64,000 nucleotides of DNA from Arthrobacter cavernae (GTDB lineage: Bacteria > Actinomycetota > Actinomycetes > Actinomycetales > Micrococcaceae): contig NZ_JAFNLL010000031.1 of NCBI RefSeq assembly GCF_017368795.1, positions 1-64,000 of the forward strand. Reading direction: 5' to 3'. The position numbers were made by a program, and so were the translations under genes. Shown here piece by piece: positions 59,308 to 64,000 of this stretch. Position 1 is the stretch's first letter; every line of letters starts with the position of its first letter. A model generated the notes under the pieces. The model did not search any database. It saw only the letters and a program-made list of their open reading frames with translations, and had not been told where the DNA came from.

Positions 59308-60929
59308 ACGGACCCTTTCGTCTTGGCCTCGATCAGGCGATCAGCGTCGGTGAGCAGGTTCTCGAACTCGGAGTCGGGTCCCGGGTCGCAGCCCGTGGCG
59401 CCGGCCTTGGACGCCGGATCCTCGGAGTCCGCGGCGGAAGCGTCCGACGACGGCAGCCCGCCGAGGTCGGTGCGCTCGAGCAGGTTCTTGCCCAGCTTGT
59501 CGGCAGCCGGCAGTTCGATGGGGTACTTGCCCGTGAAGCACGCGGTGCAGAGGCGTTCGCGCGGCTGCTGGGTGGCCTCGATCATGCCGTCCTCGGAGAT
59601 GTAGGCCAGCGAGTCGGCGCCGATGGCCTGGGAGATCTCGTCGATGGTGGCGCCGTTGGCGATCAGTTCCGCGCGGGAGGCGAAGTCGATGCCGTAGAAG
59701 CAGGGCCACTGCACGGGCGGGGAGGAGATCTTGATGTGGACCTCCGCGGCGCCGGCCTCGCGCAGCATCCGCACAATGGCGCGCTGCGTGTTGCCGCGGA
59801 CGATCGAGTCATCCACCACCACAACGCGCTTGCCGCGGATCACGGATTCCAGGGCGTTGAGCTTGAGGCGGATGCCCAGCTGGCGCAGGGTCTGCGAGGG
59901 CTGGATGAAGGTGCGGCCCACGTAGGCGTTCTTGACGAAGCCGTGCGCGAAGGGGATGCCGGACTGTTCGGCGTAGCCCACGGCTGCGGGGGTGCCGGAT
60001 TCCGGGACCGGGATGACGATGTCTGCCGCGTGGGAGTTTTCGCGGGCCAGCTGGCGGCCCATTTCCACGCGGGCCTCGTACACGGAGCGGCCGGCGATGG
60101 CTGCATCCGGGCGGGCCAGGTAGACGTATTCGAAGACGCAGCCGGCAGGCGTGGCGTCGGCGAAGCGCTGGGAGCGGACGCCGTCCTCGTCGATGGCGAT
60201 GAATTCGCCGGGCTCGATCTCGCGGATGAAGCTCGCGCCCACGGTTGCCAGGGCGGACTGCTCGGAAGCAACAACCCAGCCGCGTTCCAGGCGGCCCAGG
60301 CACAGCGGGCGGATGCCGTAGGTGTCGCGGGCTGCGTAGAGGGTGCCTTCGTCCATGAAGACGAAGCAGAAGCCGCCCTTGATCTTGGGGAGCAGTTCCA
60401 GCGCGGTCTGCTCCAGGGTCTTGCCCTCTTCGCCTTCAAGGAGAGCGGTGACCATGGCGGTGTCCGAGGTGTTGCCCTGCTTCATTTCACCGGTCAGCTG
60501 GCCGTTGTTGCGCTCAAGGATCATGTCCCGGAGTTCAGCGGTGTTGGTCAGGTTGCCGTTGTGGGCCAGGGCCACCGTGCCGGTGGCGGTCGCACCGAGG
60601 GTCGGCTGCGCATTGGCCCAGTGGCTGGCACCGGTGGTGGAGTACCGGCAGTGGCCAACGGCCAGGTGCCCGGTAAGGGTGTTCAGGGTCGTCTCATCGA
60701 AGACCTGAGACACGAGGCCCATGTCCTTGTAGACATTGATGCGTTTGCCGTCACTGGTAGCAATACCAGCCGATTCTTGTCCGCGGTGCTGCAACGCATA
60801 CAGCCCGTAATAGGTGAGTTTTGCTACTTCTTCACCGGGAGCCCAGACCCCGAAGACGCCACAAGCGTCCTGGGGGCCTTTTTCGCCGGGGAGAAGATCA
60901 TGAGAAAGTTTTCCGTCGCCACGTGCCAC
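59304..60929 (-). CDS. purF: Amidophosphoribosyltransferase
   Basis: PurF makes phosphoribosylamine from PRPP and glutamine, the committed step of purine synthesis. The 541-residue protein begins with a 22-residue propeptide; catalytic Cys23 lies in QDACGVFGVW and is exposed by cleavage. The glutaminase domain has LQHRGQESAGIA, VGHCRYST and AHNGNLTN. The PRPP loop is VVVVDDSIVRGNTQR. Cysteines for an Fe-S cluster are visible in QWPCFYGIDF and RLCTACFTG, as in the Bacillus-type enzyme. The C-terminal ~50 residues are a variable acidic tail. It uses a GTG start and is the first gene of purF-purM. Confidence 0.96.
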   Translation of the reverse strand: MARGDGKLSHDLLPGEKGPQDACGVFGVWAPGEEVAKLTYYGLYALQHRGQESAGIATSDGKRINVYKDMGLVSQVFDETTLNTLTGHLAVGHCRYSTTGASHWANAQPTLGATATGTVALAHNGNLTNTAELRDMILERNNGQLTGEMKQGNTSDTAMVTALLEGEEGKTLEQTALELLPKIKGGFCFVFMDEGTLYAARDTYGIRPLCLGRLERGWVVASEQSALATVGASFIREIEPGEFIAIDEDGVRSQRFADATPAGCVFEYVYLARPDAAIAGRSVYEARVEMGRQLARENSHAADIVIPVPESGTPAAVGYAEQSGIPFAHGFVKNAYVGRTFIQPSQTLRQLGIRLKLNALESVIRGKRVVVVDDSIVRGNTQRAIVRMLREAGAAEVHIKISSPPVQWPCFYGIDFASRAELIANGATIDEISQAIGADSLAYISEDGMIEATQQPRERLCTACFTGKYPIELPAADKLGKNLLERTDLGGLPSSDASAADSEDPASKAGATGCDPGPDSEFENLLTDADRLIEAKTKGSV

Positions 60930-61086
60930 TGGTCGATTGTCTCACGTCCCGGGCGTGGTAACTTCCCCGCTGCGGCTTTAAGACCGCCCGTGCGGCGAAA
61001 ATGCGGCGCGTCTCACATCGGGTCCGCTGTGTGACCCGCCACGGACTGCCGTCCGGCAGTGCGGCCCGGCGCCCGACGGCGGCAGG

Positions 61087-61461
61087 TCAGCGGCCGCCGT
61101 CGTCCTCGCCGTCGGTGTCCGGAACCGAGTCCGGAACGGCCTCGACGACGGCGTGCTGGGCCCGCCGGATGCTCAGGCGGTCAAGGATGAGCGCGACGAG
61201 GGCGCCCAGGATCACGCCGCCGGCGGCGAAGGCCACCAGGAAGAAACCGAAGACAGTCCCGGCGTCGAAGCTCGGATTGACCGGGAGGCCGTACGCGACG
61301 AAGGCCGCGATGATGATGCCGACCACGGCGCCGAGCACCATGAACGGCACGAATTTGGGCGCCCGGCGGACGGTGATGCCGCGGCGGGCGGGGGCGCCGC
61401 CTCCGGTGTTGTTGCCGGAGTCCGGGCCTGCGCCGGTGGTGTTGGTGTCCTCAGAAGCCAT
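61087..61461 (-). CDS. Small membrane protein of unknown function
   Basis: A 124-residue protein with a Gly/Thr-rich cytoplasmic start and two helices: KFVPFMVLGAVVGIIIAAFVAYGL (~36-59) and VFGFFLVAFAAGGVILGALVALIL (~70-93). An acidic tail follows. I do not recognise the family, though similar small proteins next to purF occur in related genomes as I recall. It precedes purF by 157 bp on the same strand. The gap 60930-61086 shows no other gene and no clear motif. Confidence 0.7.
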   Translation of the reverse strand: MASEDTNTTGAGPDSGNNTGGGAPARRGITVRRAPKFVPFMVLGAVVGIIIAAFVAYGLPVNPSFDAGTVFGFFLVAFAAGGVILGALVALILDRLSIRRAQHAVVEAVPDSVPDTDGEDDGGR

Positions 61462-61480
61462 GCCGTCCAGCCTACCGTTC

Positions 61481-61563
61481 CGAGTTTATGTACAGATAAC
61501 GACCCTAAAGACGGGGCTTTAGGGCGTTATCTGTACATAAACTCGGCTGTACATAAACTCGGG
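61481..61563. repeat. Long hairpin after uraH with a truncated third arm
   Basis: CGAGTTTATGTACAGATAAC... at 61481-61510 pairs with 61517-61545 over about 29 bp (one bulged A) and a 6-nt loop. A further partial copy of the right arm (CTGTACATAAACTCGG) follows at 61547-61562. It lies just beyond the uraH stop on the minus strand and could end that transcript. The partial copy suggests slippage or a damaged second element. Confidence 0.75.
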
Positions 61564-61565
61564 GG

Positions 61566-61907
61566 TCAGCTGCCGCGGTATGTGGAGAACGCGAACGGGC
61601 TCAGCAGCAGCGGCACGTGGTAGTGCTCGCCGGCGTCGGACACCGTGAAGTTCAGGTCCACCTCGGGGAAGAACGTCTCCGTGCCGAGGCCCGCGTAGTA
61701 GGCGCCGGTGGCGAAGTTCAGGCGGTAGGCGCCGGCGTCGAGCTGTTCGGGGCCGAGGTCCTTGATCCGGCCATCCGCATCGGTGGTGCCGTCCGCCACG
61801 AGCGTCCAGTTCCCGCCGTCGCGCACGTACAGGCCGACCGCGACGCCGGCCGCCGGCCGCCCGGAGCCGGTGTCCAGGATGTGGGTGGTTACCCGGGAAA
61901 CGCTCAT
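61566..61907 (-). CDS. uraH: 5-hydroxyisourate hydrolase (transthyretin-like)
   Basis: UraH opens the 5-hydroxyisourate ring, the second step of urate breakdown. The 113-residue product has the start VTTHILDTGSGRPAAGVAV with its catalytic His, the middle GRIKDL segment with Arg, FFPEVDLNFTV, and the invariant C-terminal tetrapeptide YRGS. Its ATG overlaps the uraD stop by 4 bp, so the two act in sequence. Urate oxidase is not in the window and must lie elsewhere. Confidence 0.95.
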   Translation of the reverse strand: MSVSRVTTHILDTGSGRPAAGVAVGLYVRDGGNWTLVADGTTDADGRIKDLGPEQLDAGAYRLNFATGAYYAGLGTETFFPEVDLNFTVSDAGEHYHVPLLLSPFAFSTYRGS

Positions 61908-62416
61908 GCGCTGACCTCTTCTTCACTGATCACGTTGGCAAGGCGCAGCAGGGCAATTTCGCGCAACTGGCCGGCCACAATGTTGTCTTCTTCTTCCGGA
62001 GTGTGCGCCAGGCGTTCCTGGAGCGAGGCCAGGATCTCGGTGGCGCTGCGCCCGGCGGCGCGGATCAGGAAGACCCGTCCGAACTTCTCCTCGTAGCTCC
62101 GGTTGCCCTCGGCGAGGGCGGCCGCAACGCCGTCGTCGCCGGGATCCACTCCGGCCTGTTCGGAACGGGACATGGCCGCCTCGGTGGTCTGGGCCTGGGG
62201 CCGTTCGCCGATCCGGGGGTGGTGGGCGAGGGCCGCCGCCACCTCCGCGGGGGTGAAGGGCTCGGCCGTTTCCCTGGCAAAGCCAAGAAGGGAGTCCATG
62301 CCATTGAAAGGGCGGGCGTCCGCGATCTGCTCCACCCAGCGCTGGATGTCCAGGCAGGGGCGGAGGACGCCGATGACGTCCGCGCGGTCAACACTGTTGA
62401 ATACTGCAAGCTGCAT
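61904..62416 (-). CDS. uraD: 2-oxo-4-hydroxy-4-carboxy-5-ureidoimidazoline (OHCU) decarboxylase
   Basis: UraD decarboxylates OHCU to (S)-allantoin, the third urate step. The 170-residue helical protein has the catalytic His in AAALAHHPRIGERP, preceded by ADARPFNGMDSLLGFARETAEPFTPAE, and EGNRSYEEKFGRVFLIRAAGRSATEIL with conserved Arg and Glu. It is the first gene of uraD-uraH, divergent from the PucG-like aminotransferase. GAGGA lies about ten bases before the ATG. Promoter and operator are expected in 62417-62695. Confidence 0.94.
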   Translation of the reverse strand: MQLAVFNSVDRADVIGVLRPCLDIQRWVEQIADARPFNGMDSLLGFARETAEPFTPAEVAAALAHHPRIGERPQAQTTEAAMSRSEQAGVDPGDDGVAAALAEGNRSYEEKFGRVFLIRAAGRSATEILASLQERLAHTPEEEDNIVAGQLREIALLRLANVISEEEVSA

Positions 62417-62461
62417 GCTTGTTCATTCCTCGTGCAAATGCTGGCATCCATGGTGACGGCT

Positions 62462-62514
62462 ATGCGGAATTCCGGCCGCGAAGGCCGGCTGAAACTGACT
62501 TCAATCTTCCGCAT
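62462..62514. promoter_or_regulatory. Inverted repeats in the divergent uraD promoter region
   Basis: ATGCGGAA (62462) and TTCCGCAT (62507) are perfect 8-bp inverted repeats; the first contains the palindrome CGGAATTCCG, and a CCGGCC..GGCCGG stem lies between. It may hold a urate or allantoin regulator site. The evidence is symmetry and position only. The rest of the 279-bp gap holds the repeat at 62606-62657. Confidence 0.35.
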
Positions 62515-62605
62515 CATGGAACTGTTATTTCAGCATACGTAATAGTCAAGTCGACGGCCGGGGCCGGTGTCAAGAGAATACCGCAACACTCCCCTGCGCC
62601 GACTC

Positions 62606-62657
62606 CGACGCTCTCTCACCTTTGTGGTGTTTTGGCCCGACGCTCCCTCACCTTTGG
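62606..62657 (+). repeat. 32-bp tandem repeat, locus C (2 copies)
   Basis: Cores CGACGCTCTCTCACCTTTGT (62606) and CGACGCTCCCTCACCTTTGG (62638) are exactly 32 bp apart and match loci A and B. The linker GGTGTTTTGGCC is related to the T-rich linkers there. The second copy ends 38 bp before the aminotransferase start. Confidence 0.88.
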
Positions 62658-62695
62658 GAGGAGAATGTCCCCAACAACGGTGAAGGGTTTCCGCC

Positions 62696-63790
62696 ATGCC
62701 AGCCATCCTGACCTCCCGGTTCCTGTTCGGTCCGGGCCCCAGCAATTGCTACCCGGAGGCCACGGCCGCCCTGGCCTACCCGGTGATCGGGCACCTGGAC
62801 CCGGTTTTCATCGAGCGCCTGGACCGGACGTGCGCCGGGCTCCGGACGGTGTGGGGGACCGCGAACGCCCGCACCCTACCCTTGAGCGCCACGGGATCCG
62901 GCGGCATGGAAGCCGCCTTTGTAAACACGGTGTCCAACGGCGACGTGGCCGTTGTCGCCGTCAACGGCCTCTTCGGGGAGCGGATGTGCGAGGTCGCCAG
63001 GCGCTGCGGGGCCACCGTGGTGCGCGTGGACCACGAATGGGGCCAGCCCGTGGATGCGGAAAGGGTCCTGGCCGCCCACCCCAACCCCAAGGTCATTGCC
63101 GCCGTCCACGCCGAAACCTCCGTTGGTGTGCTCTCGGACATTGCCGCGCTCGGTGCCGGCAAGGGCGATGCCCTGCTGATCGCCGACGCCGTGACCTCGA
63201 TCGGCGGGCTGGAACTGCTCGCAGACGAGTGGGGCATCGACGTCGGCTATGCCGGGACGCAGAAATGCCTGGGCGTGCCGCCGGGGCTGTCCCCGTTCAC
63301 CGTGTCCGAGCGCGCGTTCGAGCGCCGCATCAAGGATCCGCGCTCCTGGTACCTCGACATCGGCCTGCTCGGCGGCTATGTCGGCGCGGCCAGCGGCGCC
63401 CGCACCTACCACCACACGGCTCCCGTCACCATGATCGCGGGCCTCGAAGCCGCCCTGGACCGCATCCTTGCCGAGGGCCTGGGCGCCGTGCAGGCCCGGC
63501 ACCGCGCCGCCGGAACCGCCCTGCAAGCGGGCCTGCAGGAGATGGGCCTGGAGCTGTTTGCCGCCGAAGGCGCCCGCCTGCCGAGCCTCACCACCGTGAG
63601 AGTGCCCGACGGCGTCGACTCGGCTGCCGTGCGCAGCTACCTTTTGGAGCACTTCAGCATGGAGATCGGCAGCGGGGTGCGCGAGTTCACGGACACGGTG
63701 TGGCGCATCGGCATGATGGGCCCGAACGCCGCCCCGGCCTCGGTGACTCTGGTGCTGGGTGCGCTCAAGGAGGCCCTCGCGCACGCCTGA
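62696..63790 (+). CDS. PLP-dependent aminotransferase, ureidoglycine/alanine--glyoxylate type
   Basis: A 364-residue fold-type I aminotransferase. The start LFGPGPSNCYPEATAALAYPVIGHLDPVF and ATGSGGMEAAFVNTVSNGD are typical of the alanine/serine-glyoxylate group. The PLP lysine lies in VGYAGTQKCLGVPPGLSPFTVS, with DAVTSIGGLELLADEWGID before it. Beside uraD-uraH the best guess is (S)-ureidoglycine--glyoxylate transaminase (PucG), which acts late in allantoin breakdown; alanine-glyoxylate activity is the alternative. GAAGGG lies about ten bases before the ATG. Confidence 0.87.
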   Translation: MPAILTSRFLFGPGPSNCYPEATAALAYPVIGHLDPVFIERLDRTCAGLRTVWGTANARTLPLSATGSGGMEAAFVNTVSNGDVAVVAVNGLFGERMCEVARRCGATVVRVDHEWGQPVDAERVLAAHPNPKVIAAVHAETSVGVLSDIAALGAGKGDALLIADAVTSIGGLELLADEWGIDVGYAGTQKCLGVPPGLSPFTVSERAFERRIKDPRSWYLDIGLLGGYVGAASGARTYHHTAPVTMIAGLEAALDRILAEGLGAVQARHRAAGTALQAGLQEMGLELFAAEGARLPSLTTVRVPDGVDSAAVRSYLLEHFSMEIGSGVREFTDTVWRIGMMGPNAAPASVTLVLGALKEALAHA

Positions 63791-63826
63791 GCCGCGCGCT
63801 GTGGCGGGCTGGCGGGGAGCGTCCCC

Positions 63827-64000
63827 TTACGCTCCTGCGGGACCGACCGCCGAGAGGATGCGGAACTGCCGGCCCACGGCATGGCTCTCGGCGCCCTCGG
63901 CCGCTGTGACGATATCCCCGGCGTCAATGTCGGATGCGGCGCAAATGACGGTGCGTCCGCCGTCGTTGACGAGGGCGGCCCGCTCGCCGATGCGCCGCAG
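63827..64000 (-). CDS. Partial gene, C-terminal 57 residues, family not recognised
   Basis: An open frame enters from the right edge and ends with TAA. The visible part reads LRRIGERAALVNDGGRTVIC, then AASDIDAGDIVTAAEGAESH, then AVGRQFRILSAVGPAGA. It has good G/C third-position bias, so it is probably real. I do not recognise the family. It is convergent with the PucG-like gene, and urate-degradation neighbours make a purine-catabolic role possible but unproven. Confidence 0.55.
   Translation of the reverse strand: MRRIGERAALVNDGGRTVICAASDIDAGDIVTAAEGAESHAVGRQFRILSAVGPAGA

Overview
The window looks like chromosome from a high-GC actinobacterium of the Arthrobacter group (Arthrobacter, Pseudarthrobacter or Paenarthrobacter). 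The grounds are strong G/C preference at third codon positions, actinobacteria-typical families (DUF3073, a TIGR03086-type domain, septum-formation-like protein), an HspR/HAIR-like operator before clpB, and abundant GTG/TTG starts and 4-bp ATGA/GTGA overlaps. The genus is inference. No rRNA, tRNA, insertion sequence, prophage or CRISPR array was seen.

Layout. 0.1-5.4 kb: XRE regulator, ilvD, trmB, and a CynX/NimT-like MFS carrier. 5.5-9.8 kb: a ribonucleoside-use module (ribokinase and GntR regulator divergent from an MFS carrier and nucleoside hydrolase). 9.8-18.2 kb: a polar amino-acid ABC transporter, a phytoene-dehydrogenase-like oxidoreductase, an MHS carrier, an M20 amidohydrolase and a double Lrp regulator. 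18.4-24.5 kb: a DUF1326/DUF2182 pair, a DEAD-box helicase with a terminator in its leader region, an MBL hydrolase and an amino-acid permease.

24.6-37.9 kb is the most coherent system, a taurine/sulfoacetaldehyde module. Tpa transaminates taurine with pyruvate, Ald recycles alanine, Xsc splits sulfoacetaldehyde to acetyl phosphate and sulfite, Pta makes acetyl-CoA, and two exporters (YeiH-like and TauE/SafE) remove sulfite or sulfate. A MocR (TauR-like) regulator has a cluster of CTGGTCC/CTGGACC sites between ald and tpa. An IclR regulator heads an operon with an orphan CobS-like AAA+ ATPase and a CobT-like VWA protein, divergent from xsc and with no cobN. These two could be a chaperone pair for an unidentified client.

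38.1-38.9 kb holds a paired SMR exporter whose 41-nt leader matches the guanidine-III (ykkC-III) riboswitch, so the pair is probably a guanidinium exporter. 39-48 kb holds hutD, trpF, an ArsR/SRPBCC pair with a concentric-palindrome operator, yccF, a sialidase, an ECF sigma/membrane-protein pair, comB, a DUF4031-HD fusion and a flavin oxidase. 48.7-51.8 kb is a molybdate operon (HTH-Mop regulator, modABC). 51.9-64 kb holds clpB, DUF3073, a second ArsR/SRPBCC pair, a VOC protein, purM-purF and part of a urate-degradation locus (uraD, uraH, a PucG-like aminotransferase).

Three non-coding repeat families are visible: a 32-bp tandem repeat (8 copies at 3 loci), a ~110-bp long-inverted-repeat element (2 copies), and long perfect hairpins at gene ends, two of which share a 12-nt loop pattern. 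Starts were chosen from Shine-Dalgarno (SD) spacing, overlaps and family N-termini. All functions are read from sequence motifs and remembered family features; no database search was run.
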